NCBI GenBank assembly: GCA_965228975.1
Contig: OZ245851.1
Coordinates: forward strand, 5,456,001-5,520,000
DNA length: 64,000 nucleotides
Direction of reading: 5' to 3'
Source: JAJFJD01 sp965228975
GTDB lineage: Bacteria; Pseudomonadota; Alphaproteobacteria; UBA8366
Notes under the pieces: generated by a model
Told to the model about the DNA's origin: nothing
What the model saw: the letters and a program-made list of their open reading frames with translations, nothing else
Database searches by the model: none
Translations under genes and position numbers: made by a program
Part shown: positions 16,380 to 25,434 of the stretch, in pieces
Numbering within the stretch: position 1 is the stretch's first letter
How the letters are laid out: each line of letters starts with the position of its first letter

Positions 16380-18308
16380 CTACTGCCGCGTAAACCGCCG
16401 CCCGTCGATGTAGACGGCGTCGATATCGGTCTGGGTCAGGAAGCGCAGCGCTTCTGCAGGCGTCTCGACGATCGGTTCGCCGGGACCGTTGAAGGACGTG
16501 TTCATCACGACCGGGATGCCGGTCAGGGCCTTGTATTCCGTCAGGAGCTGATAGACCTGTCCGCATGATGGGTCGACCGTCTGGATACGGGCGGTGCCGT
16601 CGACATGGGTGATCGCCGGCAATCCGGATCCTTTTACCCGCGCGTTGAACAGCATGTAAGGCGACGGAATGGGGCAGCCTTCGAACCAATCGTCGACATC
16701 CTCTTCCAGCACGGCCGGCGCGAATGGGCGCCACGCCTCGCGCTTTTTCAGCAAATTCACGCGCGGCCAGTTCTCGGCTTTCGTGGCATTCGCCAGAATC
16801 GACCGATGGCCCAGCGCGCGTGGGCCGGTTTCGCTGCCGCCTTCGAACCAGCCGATCACTCGGTCCTCGGCCAAGTCCTTGGCGGCGGCAAGGGCGGGGC
16901 TGTCCGGCGACGACATGTCGACGCCGAAAGCCTGCCGGGCGGTTTCCAGTTCCGTATCGGCGTATGGCCGGCCGAGATAGGGCGACGCATAGGGTGTCGG
17001 CGCCGCGACCGGCTCGTTCATCAGGTTATGGTACAGATGCATGCTCGCGCCGACGCTGAGGCCGCCGTCGTCGCAACTCGGTTCGACGTAGACATTGTCG
17101 AACGGGCCTTCGGCCGCCACCCGCGTGTTGCTCGGGCAGTTCAGTGCGGTGCCGCCGCTGAGGCAGAGGCTATCGCAAGAGATTGCCGCATTTTCGAGCA
17201 TACCGCTCAGTGCCGACACGGCAGCCAGGTAGATTTCTTCGAACAGCTTCTGCGTGCTCGCGGCGATGTCGGCGTTGACCGGGGCGGTCATGGCAGTCTT
17301 ATCGCCATACGCCGTTAGGTCGTAGTCGCGCTGTTGGATGGCCTGTTTGCAATGTGCCAACCAAGCCTCTGTCAGCGAGGTCCCGAATTTGGGTTTCGCG
17401 CCCGGCTCGTTGCACACGTAACGGTCGTCGAACAGGGCAGGCTCGCCGTATGACGCCAACCCCATCAGCTTCCCGGGGCCGCCGACCTCACCGAGACCGA
17501 TCGATGCGGCGGCCATCTCATACAGCACGCCGATTGCCAGATAATGTGGCGACAAGGGCCATAGTCGCGCGCCATCCCCAAAGGCGAAGAAACCGCCGTG
17601 ATACCCGACTCCCGACCGGAACCCATCATGTGTCAGGATCGCGGCCCGGCGAAACCCGGACCGATAATAGCAGGAGGCCGCATGTGCCATATGATGGTTC
17701 ACGAAGTAACCGGGAATTTCCCGGCCATCCAAGTGGACGGTTACCGGCAGGTGAAACCCGAACCGCAATTCCTCCTTGAGCTCAGCGGATTGCCTGGCGA
17801 GGGCCGGTAGGTCCGCGGGATCGCGCCAAGATCCGTCGCTGATGTAGCCGTCTAGCCATCCCACCGAGTCGAACCGATCCCAGTCGATTGTCGCGCCTTC
17901 GGGAAAGACATGCCGATAAACGACGGACTCGAATCCGGTATCATCGCCTCGGAATGTCGGCTCGACCGCTTTGACGAGCAAATCCTCGATGCGGTTGTTC
18001 GTCGCTTCCGCGGCCTTTATGAACGTTGCCGGAATGCCGTGCGCGTCGTGTGGCGATATGTCGATGTCGAGCCCGTCGATCAATCCGGTTAGGAGTTCGA
18101 CATTCTGGGTCGAGGTAATCGCGACGGCGTCGATATCCGGGACCGATAGTCCCGCGTCGTTGAGGACGCTGTCGATCTCGGACCGGGTGAGTCCCAAGGC
18201 ATGTTTGACCCGATTGATGCGTTCCCGCAGGACGTAGCCGGTGATCCTGCCGTTCGACAGCACCGATGCCGCCGCATCATGTCCGAAATGAAGCCCCAGG
18301 ATGTGCAT
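16380..18308 (-). CDS. NodU/CmcH-family carbamoyltransferase
   Basis: A 642-residue O-carbamoyltransferase. The N-terminal Kae1/YrdC-like domain starts HILGLHFGHDAAASV, with the metal-binding HHMAHAASCYY, the EVGGPGKLMGLASYG block and the nucleotide-binding LSGGTALNCPSN. The C-terminal carbamoyltransferase domain contains GGSETGPRALGHRSILA and KKREAWRPFAP, and ends with NTSFNGPGEPIVETP. Relatives (NodU, CmcH, TobZ) carbamoylate a hydroxyl on a sugar, antibiotic or nod factor using carbamoyl phosphate. No glycosyltransferase, nod or antibiotic genes are adjacent, so the acceptor is unknown. An AT-rich 249-bp upstream gap contrasts with the rest of the window. The following N-carbamoyl amidohydrolase gene is divergent. 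Confidence 0.93.
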   Translation of the reverse strand: MHILGLHFGHDAAASVLSNGRITGYVLRERINRVKHALGLTRSEIDSVLNDAGLSVPDIDAVAITSTQNVELLTGLIDGLDIDISPHDAHGIPATFIKAAEATNNRIEDLLVKAVEPTFRGDDTGFESVVYRHVFPEGATIDWDRFDSVGWLDGYISDGSWRDPADLPALARQSAELKEELRFGFHLPVTVHLDGREIPGYFVNHHMAHAASCYYRSGFRRAAILTHDGFRSGVGYHGGFFAFGDGARLWPLSPHYLAIGVLYEMAAASIGLGEVGGPGKLMGLASYGEPALFDDRYVCNEPGAKPKFGTSLTEAWLAHCKQAIQQRDYDLTAYGDKTAMTAPVNADIAASTQKLFEEIYLAAVSALSGMLENAAISCDSLCLSGGTALNCPSNTRVAAEGPFDNVYVEPSCDDGGLSVGASMHLYHNLMNEPVAAPTPYASPYLGRPYADTELETARQAFGVDMSSPDSPALAAAKDLAEDRVIGWFEGGSETGPRALGHRSILANATKAENWPRVNLLKKREAWRPFAPAVLEEDVDDWFEGCPIPSPYMLFNARVKGSGLPAITHVDGTARIQTVDPSCGQVYQLLTEYKALTGIPVVMNTSFNGPGEPIVETPAEALRFLTQTDIDAVYIDGRRFTRQ

Positions 18309-18557
18309 GCCGGTCGTTACCGATGAGGGAAACTTGGGTAGGTTGTTACAAAAAGTAGAGAGTTAAATGAGAACGACTCCATAAGTAGTCGCAAAGAAAT
18401 AATATTGCTACCGTATTTCGCGATTAGATCCCGCGATCCGATGCGGCAATCCTTGTTCGGTTGCGGTCCGGCGCTCTCGATGTTGCATTTGCCGTCTTCC
18501 CGGTCTTAATGGAACAAGGATAAGTCCTTCTCGAAGACCTTTCCCGGAGATCACGTT

Positions 18558-19805
18558 ATGAATGACACAAGCGCACCGAAGATCGATGCCGACCGGGTGT
18601 GGCGGCGGCATATGGAGTTCGCCGAGATTGGCGCGACGCCGCGCGGCGGGGTAAATCGGACGACGCTGACGCCGGACGACATCGAGGTGCATCGCCGCCT
18701 GACCGAGGTCGCCTTGGAACGCGGTTTCGAGGTATCGCTCGACGACTACGGCAACACCTTTTACCGGCTGGTCGGCACCGACCCGGACCTGCCGCCGGTG
18801 GCGAGCGGGTCGCACAGCGATACCCAGCCGACCGGCGGGCGTTTCGATGGCATTTTCGGTGTGCTCGCCGCCTTCGAAACGCTGGAGGCGATGGCCGATG
18901 CGGGCGTGCAGCCACGTCGGGGTGTCGAGGCGGTGATCTGGAACAACGAGGAAGGCGCGCGGTTCACGCCGAGTGCGATGGGCTCGGCGGTCTATGTTGG
19001 CAATGCCGAACTGGCCCCTTTGCTGGCCGGGGTCGACCGTGACGGCGAGACAATGGCGGAGTCGATCGCCGCGCTACGGAAGGCGATGCCGGATGTGGCG
19101 CATCGACCCTTCGGCGAACCGTATCATTCCTTCGTCGAGGCGCATATCGAACAGGGCCCGATCCTCGAAGCGGAAGGAATTCCGATCGGCGTCGTCACGG
19201 GCATCCAGGGGACCCGTAAATTCTCGGTGGACGTGATCGGCGAGGAGGCGCATGCGGGCACCATGCCTCGGTCCGGGCGGCGCGACGCGCTGGTCGACGC
19301 GGTCGCGGTCGTTCAGAGCCTGCACGAGATCTTCCACGACGAGGCCGACGAGGTCCGCTTCACCATCGGTCGGTTCGAGGCGTTTCCGGGCGCGCGGTCG
19401 GTGGTTCCCGGCCTCGTGAAATTCCTGGTCGATTTCCGTCATCCGGACAACGACCTGCTCGCCGAGCTGGGAGACAAGCTGGAGCCGGCGGCGCGGGCGG
19501 CGGCCAAACGCTGTGACGTTCAGGTGAGCGAGGCGAACCGCTCCGACACGGTCGTATTCGGTGAGGAAGTGCCCGCGGCGATCATCCGCAGCGCCGAGGC
19601 GCGCGGTTATGCGTGGCGGCATATTTTCTCGGGCGCGGGCCATGACGCCCGCCATATGGCGGGTCATTGCCCCAGCGGTATGGTCTTTGTGCCCTGCGAA
19701 GGCGGGATCAGCCACAACGAGGCCGAAAACGCGCGGCCCGAGGATATCGCGGCCGGTACCCAGGTGATTTCGGACACGATGTTCGATTTGGCCAACGGCG
19801 ACTGA
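18558..19805 (+). CDS. M20-family N-carbamoyl-amino-acid hydrolase / allantoate amidohydrolase
   Basis: A 415-residue Zn-dependent amidohydrolase of the hydantoinase/carbamoylase (AmaB/AllC) group. Metal ligands are H86 (SGSHSDTQP), D97 (GGRFDG), the EE pair in WNNEEGARF, the His in AHIEQGP, and the C-terminal His in ISHNEAE. The dimerisation domain holds the conserved GEEAHAGTMP. The family releases NH3 and CO2 from N-carbamoyl amino acids, ureidoglycine-type compounds or beta-ureidopropionate. It overlaps by one base with an isochorismatase-like hydrolase gene (TGATG), so the two act together. Confidence 0.9.
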   Translation: MNDTSAPKIDADRVWRRHMEFAEIGATPRGGVNRTTLTPDDIEVHRRLTEVALERGFEVSLDDYGNTFYRLVGTDPDLPPVASGSHSDTQPTGGRFDGIFGVLAAFETLEAMADAGVQPRRGVEAVIWNNEEGARFTPSAMGSAVYVGNAELAPLLAGVDRDGETMAESIAALRKAMPDVAHRPFGEPYHSFVEAHIEQGPILEAEGIPIGVVTGIQGTRKFSVDVIGEEAHAGTMPRSGRRDALVDAVAVVQSLHEIFHDEADEVRFTIGRFEAFPGARSVVPGLVKFLVDFRHPDNDLLAELGDKLEPAARAAAKRCDVQVSEANRSDTVVFGEEVPAAIIRSAEARGYAWRHIFSGAGHDARHMAGHCPSGMVFVPCEGGISHNEAENARPEDIAAGTQVISDTMFDLANGD

Positions 19806-20497
19806 TGGGAGACCCGGTGAGCAAGATCGAGAAATGGGCGGATTACCTGCCGCCCGACGAACTGGAGACATACCGCAAGGCCGCCTTCGGCAACGCCATC
19901 GGATACGGGCGGCGGGCCGGACTGTTGAACGTGGATACGACGCATATGTTCGTCGATCCGAACTATCCGCTCTGCGGCGCCGAAGACCCGGCGTTGATCG
20001 CCGCGCTGACCGAGCTCACGGCGGTCTTCCGGAGACTGTCGCTGCCGATCTACTACAGCCGGCGGGATAACCGGTCGCATCCGACGCGGCGGGGTATCTG
20101 GAATCTGAAGCTCGGGACCTCGGGCGAGTTTCAGTACACCGACGACCCGGCGGCGGACGAATGGCCCGACTCCTATGCGCCGGTGGAGCGGGACATCGTC
20201 ATCGACAAGAACAAGCCGTCGCCCTTCTTCGAGACGCCGTTGGAATCCTTCATGCGTTACGACGAGGTGGATACGGTGGTGGTGTGCGGCGTGTCGACCA
20301 GCGGCTGCGTGCGCCATGCGGTGGCCGACGCGTTCTCGCATAACTTCCGGGTGATCGTTGTCGAGGAAGCCTGCGGTGATCGCAGCGCCATGGCGCATCG
20401 CGCCAATCTGTTCGACATGGATATGAAATACGCGGATGTGGAAAGCCTTGCCGCCGTAACGGCCGATCTGGAACGGCATTACGGCGGCAAGACCTAA
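19805..20497 (+). CDS. Isochorismatase-family cysteine hydrolase (N-carbamoylsarcosine amidase-like)
   Basis: A 230-residue cysteine hydrolase. The catalytic triad is D44 (NVDTTHMFVD), K135 (VIDKNKPSPFF) and C168 (CGVSTSGCVRHAV), with the cis-peptide VS/T before Cys as in N-carbamoylsarcosine amidase, ureidoacrylate hydrolase RutB and nicotinamidase. The ATG at 19805 overlaps the upstream stop by one base; a GTG at 19817 with GGGAG just before it may be the real start and would remove four residues. Pairing with an M20 carbamoylase suggests a two-step hydrolysis of a cyclic or N-carbamoylated compound, for example in creatinine, pyrimidine or hydantoin breakdown. The substrate is inferred only. 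Confidence 0.88.
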   Translation: MGDPVSKIEKWADYLPPDELETYRKAAFGNAIGYGRRAGLLNVDTTHMFVDPNYPLCGAEDPALIAALTELTAVFRRLSLPIYYSRRDNRSHPTRRGIWNLKLGTSGEFQYTDDPAADEWPDSYAPVERDIVIDKNKPSPFFETPLESFMRYDEVDTVVVCGVSTSGCVRHAVADAFSHNFRVIVVEEACGDRSAMAHRANLFDMDMKYADVESLAAVTADLERHYGGKT

Positions 20498-20509
20498 TCG
20501 AGCGTCATC

Positions 20510-20998
20510 TTAGAGGGCCGTCGCGGCCGTGTGCTCGATCTTCGTCCAGTTGTTGTCGGCCTTCTCGATGTTGCCGTCTAGGTCCTTTAGGAAGGTCGCG
20601 TAGATCTCCTCGTTGAGATTCAGGTACAGCTTGCCGTCCTCGATCTTCCAGAGGTTCGGGTCGCCGTCGAACTTCTTGCCGACGGACACGCCGAAGGCGC
20701 AGAACCCGCCATAGGCCGGCAGGTATTTCGCCGGGTCTTTCTCGAACGCGGTCTTGTGCGCGGCGCTGGCGAAACGGTAGGCGACGCCGTCATGCACGGC
20801 GACGATCTTGTCCGAACCACGGGTCGGTTTTCCGATGGTGAAATACGCGACCGGGTCGTAGCCGTGCAGGGCCAGCGGCTTGCCGACGATCGACAGGCCG
20901 GGAACGGCGTTGATCTCGTCGACGGCATGTGCCGGGGCGGCAACGCCCAGCAGGGAGGCCACGGCGACCGCGGCGAGGGTGGTTTTGATAAGGCTCAT
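20510..20998 (-). CDS. Secreted YHS-domain protein
   Basis: A 162-residue protein with a Sec signal peptide (residues 1-25, MSLIKTTLAAVAVASLLG..APAHA) and a YHS-like domain (about 38-95: KPLALHGYDPVAYFTIGKPTRG, YRFASAAHKTAFEKDPAKYLPAYGGFCA). The YHS fold is thought to bind metals. Proteins of this size occur in alphaproteobacteria as periplasmic proteins of unknown role. The usual Cys of the domain may correspond to the one in GGFCAFGVS. It converges with the isochorismatase-like gene, with 12 nt between stops. Confidence 0.85.
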   Translation of the reverse strand: MSLIKTTLAAVAVASLLGVAAPAHAVDEINAVPGLSIVGKPLALHGYDPVAYFTIGKPTRGSDKIVAVHDGVAYRFASAAHKTAFEKDPAKYLPAYGGFCAFGVSVGKKFDGDPNLWKIEDGKLYLNLNEEIYATFLKDLDGNIEKADNNWTKIEHTAATAL

Positions 20999-21139
20999 CT
21001 GTCTTCTCCAAATCGGGTTTCAATCGATGCGACACCGTGTGGCGCCGACACGAGGGATTTGGGAGGACAGGCTGATTTAACAATAAATTGTCCAATAATT
21101 CGCACGGCGTGCAAAAATTATGGGACGATCTGCAAAATA

Positions 21140-22069
21140 TCAGGCTGCGGCACGGCGAACCGCGCGCGGGCTGCGGCCGTAGCGATTGGAAAAGGCGCGC
21201 GAGAAGGCGGCCGGCGACTGATAGCCTACCTGCGCGGCAACCGATTGGATCGGTTCCGTCGTGTCGGCAAGCATCGTCATCGCTTTTTGCAGCCGCAAAT
21301 CCGAGAGATACCCCATCGGGGTGCAGCCCAGCATCGACTGGAAAGCGTCGGCGAACCGGCTGCGCGACATGCCGACCTCGCGGGCGATCGAGGCAAGTGT
21401 CCAGTCCTCGGTGAGTTGACGGTGCATCAGGCTGAGCGCGCGGCCGATGCGGGGATCGCTCATCGCCTCGATGATGCCGCGCAATGCGTTGTCCTGGTCG
21501 GCGCAGGTTCGGATGACCTCGATGAACAGGGCCTCCGTCAGCCGGATGACCGACGCCTTCGTGCCGGGGGTTTCGGCAAACATCTGCCGGGTAATCAGGC
21601 GCATTAGTTCGTCGAGCAAGGGCGCACGGGCGCGCAATTCGGCGGTAACCAATAGATAGGGCGGCAATGCCCGCAGCAGTGGATGATCGACCGTCTCGGC
21701 GAAGTTCAGGTGGCCGCAGATCAGCTTTGTGTCGGCATCGGGAGCAGCGTCGCCGCCATAGACCAACACGCCGTCGCCCGTATAGCCGGCCTGCTGCAGC
21801 ACGTCTTCCAACTCGGCCGCCTTCACGTCCGGTGTCTCGCACAGGACATGCGCCGCGCCGTTGGGAATGACGATCATGTCGCCGGGTTCCAGCACGACAT
21901 CGTACTCGTCCCCAATACGGATATGGCACCGCCCCTGGACCGCCAGATGGAATCGGGCGGACCGGCCATAGACGGGCACCGCGATCGACCACGGTGATGT
22001 GAATGCGGTTCGGAAATACAGCGTGCCGCGCAGTTGGAGCGTGTCGAGAATGTCGCTCAGTACATCCAT
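21140..22069 (-). CDS. AraC-family regulator with N-terminal cupin domain
   Basis: A 309-residue regulator. The N-terminal cupin (AraC_binding_2/cupin_6 type; DVVLEPGDMIVIPNGAAHVL) covers about 1-185. The C-terminal pair of AraC helix-turn-helix motifs follows (DWTLASIAREVGMSRSRFADAFQ and SVAAQVGYQSPAAFSRAFSNRYGRSP). The start at 22069 (MDVLSDILDTLQLRG) is standard for this subfamily; the frame is open upstream but antisense to the DUF488 gene. It is divergent from that gene and may control it or the YHS gene downstream. Confidence 0.88.
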   Translation of the reverse strand: MDVLSDILDTLQLRGTLYFRTAFTSPWSIAVPVYGRSARFHLAVQGRCHIRIGDEYDVVLEPGDMIVIPNGAAHVLCETPDVKAAELEDVLQQAGYTGDGVLVYGGDAAPDADTKLICGHLNFAETVDHPLLRALPPYLLVTAELRARAPLLDELMRLITRQMFAETPGTKASVIRLTEALFIEVIRTCADQDNALRGIIEAMSDPRIGRALSLMHRQLTEDWTLASIAREVGMSRSRFADAFQSMLGCTPMGYLSDLRLQKAMTMLADTTEPIQSVAAQVGYQSPAAFSRAFSNRYGRSPRAVRRAAA

Positions 22070-22144
22070 ATGCAGTTCATCGCTTGTTACGGGACGATGA
22101 GATAAATATTTAGGTTCAATAATTCGAATGTCACGGGGATTTTC

Positions 22145-22498
22145 ATGTTCCAGGCCAAGCGCGTTTACGAACCGGCGGCGCCGGAAGACGGATACCGGGT
22201 GCTGATCGACCGGCTCTGGCCGCGCGGCGTGTCGAAGGATACGGCAGCGGTCGATCTGTGGTTGAAGGAGATCGCACCCTCGACCGAGCTGCGCAAATGG
22301 TTCGGACACGATGCCGCGCGCTGGGAGGGTTTCGCCGACGGGTATCGCGAAGAGTTGAAGGAAGCGGATCGGGCGGCGGCGTTCGAAAGGCTCCAGGCGG
22401 TGGGACGGGAACACGATGTCGTGACGTTGCTGTTCGCCACCAAAGAGTTCGAGCAAAGCCACGCGGTACTGCTGTTGGCGGCCTTGAAAGCGCGCTAG
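22145..22498 (+). CDS. DUF488 (YeaO-like) protein
   Basis: A 117-residue member of DUF488. The family signatures are RVYEPAAPEDGYRVLIDRLWPRGVSK at the N-terminus, WLKEIAPSTELRKWFGH in the middle and TLLFATKEFEQSHAVLL near the end. No biochemical function is established for this subgroup. The gene starts 75 bp from the divergent AraC regulator, a typical regulator-target spacing. Confidence 0.88.
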   Translation: MFQAKRVYEPAAPEDGYRVLIDRLWPRGVSKDTAAVDLWLKEIAPSTELRKWFGHDAARWEGFADGYREELKEADRAAAFERLQAVGREHDVVTLLFATKEFEQSHAVLLLAALKAR

Positions 22499-22619
22499 AC
22501 GTCGCCTTCCGAAGAAATCCGCCGGACACGGTATCGCCATCTGCGGCAATTCGGGGATGTTGTGCTAGGCTGCCTGCCAATCCGTTCCAACCGTCAGACA
22601 ATGCAAGAAGGTGCAATTC

Positions 22620-22835
22620 ATGGCAGGCGACAAGATCTCGGTGACGTTCGAAATCCAGAAGGACGCGGAAGACATGCTGGTCTATGCCGCGGAGAAATAC
22701 AGTCTCGAAGACAAATCGAAGGCGTTGCGCTGCGTCCTCGACTATGTCGCGACCGATGGCGATTGGGACGAGTTGTTCAAGAAGGTGCGCTGTGTCCGGT
22801 GTGGCGGCGACGGGTGGAGCAAGGGCGACGCCTAG
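22620..22835 (+). CDS. 71-residue protein with C-terminal CxxC, unknown function
   Basis: A small acidic/basic-mixed protein. Residues 6-50 are predicted as one strand and two helices (KISVTFEIQKDAEDMLVYAA...KSKALRCVLDYVA), a layout like a ribbon-helix-helix fold. The tail carries VRCVRCGGDG, which could bind a metal. The start is the ATG at 22620 preceded by AGAAGGTG at proper distance; an upstream GTG at 22611 is less likely. Its stop is 3 bp from the stop of the convergent FAD oxidoreductase gene. No family recognised. Confidence 0.65.
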   Translation: MAGDKISVTFEIQKDAEDMLVYAAEKYSLEDKSKALRCVLDYVATDGDWDELFKKVRCVRCGGDGWSKGDA

Positions 22836-22838
22836 GCG

Positions 22839-24458
22839 CTAAGCCTCGGCAGCGCTCATCCCCGCGATGTAACCCCAGGTCAGGCACGGCCCGAGCGTCG
22901 TGCCGGCCCCGACCCCTTTCGATCCGAAGGCATTCGCCATGACGTTGCCCGCGGCGTAGAGGCCGGAAATCGGCGTGCCGTCGGGGCGCAGCACTTGCGC
23001 GCGTTCGTTGGTGCGCGCCCCGCCTTTGGTCCCGAGAAAACTCGCCTTGAAAGGCATAGCGTAGAACGGCGGACGCTCGATCGTCCCCAGCGTGGGGCTC
23101 GGTCGGTGCGTCGGGTCGCCGCCGCGGTTGCGGTCCCAGGTCGTGCTGCCGCGGCCGAAATCGTCATCTTGTCCGGTGCGGGCGAAAGTGCTGAAACGCG
23201 CCGCCGTTTCGGCCAACCCATCCGGGTCGACGTCGATTTGCCGTGCTAGGTCCTGAAGCGTGTCGGCTTGGAAACGATTGCCCAGCACCGACGCTTTCGG
23301 CAGCGCATGCGGGTATTTTTCGGCGAACTGGCCGTCGTAGACGCGCCATGCGGGTAGATGCAGCGGTTCGCCGGTTTCCGCGTCCCGCTCCGCGAAGGCG
23401 AGGCCGACATTCATTTGCTTCTCGTTGACGAAGCGCTTGCCGTGCCGGTTCACGATCATCGAATGAGGCAGGAAGTAATCGGCGGCGGGCTGTCCTTGCA
23501 GCCTGCCTTCGTAGGTCACCGGCGTGGTGCCCATGATCAGCGCCTGGTCCATGCGGTCGAGATGCGCGCCGACATCGGCCGCCATGCGCTGGCCGTCGCC
23601 GGTATTGGTCGACGGGCTGGCGGTCCACTCTACGGGACCGGGAAAATGTTCGGCCATCATCTCGGCGTTCCACTCGAAGCCGCCGCTGGCCAGGATCACG
23701 CCTTTCGCCGCCTCAACCGTAACGGCGGCGCCGTTTCGTTCCAGTTCCAGGCCGGTCACCCGGCCGTCGTCGGGGATCAGGCGTTTTGCCGGGCTGTCCA
23801 GCCAGATTTCGACGCCCTTGTCGAGGCAACCTTTCAGCAGACCGATGGTCAGCGCATTGCCGCGGGTGCGCATGCCGCGTAGGTGCCGCCACAGCAATCG
23901 CGGGAAGAACCGAATCATCCCCTTCTTTGGATTGGCGTAGAAGTGGGTGTCCACGATTTCGTCATAGCTCAATTCGATCGCGAGGGTGCGGTGCCGGACA
24001 CGTTTGCGCCACGGGCCCAGGATTCCGATGCGGATCGGCCGTGGCGACACGTTTCGGCCGAATTCCATCCCGCCCGGCGCCTCGGCATAGGGGTCGGGAT
24101 CGCGGTTCGGCTTGAATCGCGTCGGGCTGTGCGCTTCGACGAATTTCAGCATTTCCGGCGCGCGGTCGACGAAGGCGGCCCAAAGCGGCTCCTCGAGGTT
24201 ATGCCACCCGTCGGGCGAGACCGCGCGGATGTACTCCAGGGCCGCTTCCCGTGTATCGCTTACGCCGAGCTCGGCCATGTGGTGGTGACCGGGAATCCAG
24301 ATGCAGCCGCCCGACATCGCCGTGGTGCCGCCGGCTACGGCCGATTTCTCGACGACAAGAACGCTCGCGCCGGAGACCCGGGCCGCCAGCGCCGCGCTCA
24401 ATCCGGCGGCGCCGGTGCCGACGACGATCACGTCGACCTGATGGCTGCGCTCTGGCAT
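22839..24458 (-). CDS. FAD-dependent oxidoreductase (fumarate reductase / 3-ketosteroid dehydrogenase-like)
   Basis: A 539-residue flavoprotein. The N-terminal Rossmann motif is VIVVGTGAAGLSAALAARVSGASVLVVEK, followed by GGTTAMSGGCIWIPG. A second FAD contact is ASGGFEWN, and the C-terminal GLYAAGNVMANAFG...GAGTTLGPCLTWGYIAG completes the site. This is the FAD_binding_2 family, where members dehydrogenate 3-ketosteroids or reduce fumarate-like double bonds. No haem or membrane domain is present. It is co-transcribed 13 nt after the 2-hydroxyacid dehydrogenase-like gene, suggesting related oxidation steps. Confidence 0.88.
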   Translation of the reverse strand: MPERSHQVDVIVVGTGAAGLSAALAARVSGASVLVVEKSAVAGGTTAMSGGCIWIPGHHHMAELGVSDTREAALEYIRAVSPDGWHNLEEPLWAAFVDRAPEMLKFVEAHSPTRFKPNRDPDPYAEAPGGMEFGRNVSPRPIRIGILGPWRKRVRHRTLAIELSYDEIVDTHFYANPKKGMIRFFPRLLWRHLRGMRTRGNALTIGLLKGCLDKGVEIWLDSPAKRLIPDDGRVTGLELERNGAAVTVEAAKGVILASGGFEWNAEMMAEHFPGPVEWTASPSTNTGDGQRMAADVGAHLDRMDQALIMGTTPVTYEGRLQGQPAADYFLPHSMIVNRHGKRFVNEKQMNVGLAFAERDAETGEPLHLPAWRVYDGQFAEKYPHALPKASVLGNRFQADTLQDLARQIDVDPDGLAETAARFSTFARTGQDDDFGRGSTTWDRNRGGDPTHRPSPTLGTIERPPFYAMPFKASFLGTKGGARTNERAQVLRPDGTPISGLYAAGNVMANAFGSKGVGAGTTLGPCLTWGYIAGMSAAEA

Positions 24459-24471
24459 CGGTCGTGCGCGC

Positions 24472-25434
24472 TCAGACGACTTGGTTGTGCAGCGGTTCGT
24501 CGCCGCGCGCCAAGCGGTTGAGGTTTTCGAGCAGGATGTCGATCACATTATCCTCGTATTTGCGCGTCTCGCCGCCGGTATGCGGCGTCAGGATGACATT
24601 CTCGAATCCCCACAGCGGCGAGTCCGCTTCGAGCGGTTCCGGTACGGTCACGTCGATCCCGGCGCCGGCGATCTGGTTGTCATTCAGTGCCGCAATTAGG
24701 GCGTCCTGGTCGACGCACCCGCCGCGCGCCACGTTGACGAGGTAGGCGGACGGCTTCATTGCGGCGAGGGCCGCCGTGTCGATGACGTTTTGCGTTTCCG
24801 GCGTCAGCGGGCAGGTCAGCACCACCACGTCGGCGCGCGGCAACAGCGACAGCAGATCGCCCGACGGGTGCAGTTCGTCGACATGCTCGACCGGCGTCGA
24901 CGTGTCGCGTTTCAGGCCGATGACCTCCATGTCGAACGCCTTGGCCAGCTTGGCCGTGCGGCCGCCGATCTTGCCGAGACCGTAGATCAGCATCGTCTTG
25001 CCGGGCAGTTCCTCCTCGCGTTGGGAGAGATCTGAGATCATGCCGCGCCACTGTGACTTGCGTTGGTTGTCGCGCCCGGTGTGGATCAACCGCGTCAGGC
25101 CGAGGGTCAGCGCCAGGGCGTGATCGCTCACCGCGTTGACGTTGACGCCGCTGGCATTGGCGAGCCGCGCGCCCTTGGCCCGGATTCCGTCCTGGTCGAA
25201 CTGGTCATATCCCGCGCCGCAGACCTGGATGAACTTCAGCCGGTCGGCGGTTTCCAGCATGTCGTTCTTCCAATAGCCCGATACGACGATCACGTCGCCG
25301 TCGCCCATGCGGGCGTAGGCCTCGTCCATGGTCCAGGACTGAAAATGCTTGATCCCGGTCTCGCGTTTCTCGAACAGTGGCGCCAACTGGTAGGCGGGAT
25401 GGATGAAATGAATGGTGATGTCTTGCAGGTCCAT
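24472..25434 (-). CDS. D-isomer-specific 2-hydroxyacid dehydrogenase
   Basis: A 320-residue NAD(P)-dependent dehydrogenase. The NAD-binding motif is MLIYGLGKIGGRTAKLAKAF; the catalytic Arg lies in VNVARGGCVDQDAL, the Glu in VTVPEPLEADSPLW, and the catalytic His in ILTPHTGGETRKYEDN. Family members reduce 2-keto acids or oxidise D-2-hydroxy acids. The start at 25434 (MDLQDITIHF) follows GAGAAAG; an in-frame ATG at 25548 would add 38 residues unlike the family. It leads a two-gene leftward unit with the FAD oxidoreductase and is divergent from the VOC protein. Confidence 0.9.
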   Translation of the reverse strand: MDLQDITIHFIHPAYQLAPLFEKRETGIKHFQSWTMDEAYARMGDGDVIVVSGYWKNDMLETADRLKFIQVCGAGYDQFDQDGIRAKGARLANASGVNVNAVSDHALALTLGLTRLIHTGRDNQRKSQWRGMISDLSQREEELPGKTMLIYGLGKIGGRTAKLAKAFDMEVIGLKRDTSTPVEHVDELHPSGDLLSLLPRADVVVLTCPLTPETQNVIDTAALAAMKPSAYLVNVARGGCVDQDALIAALNDNQIAGAGIDVTVPEPLEADSPLWGFENVILTPHTGGETRKYEDNVIDILLENLNRLARGDEPLHNQVV

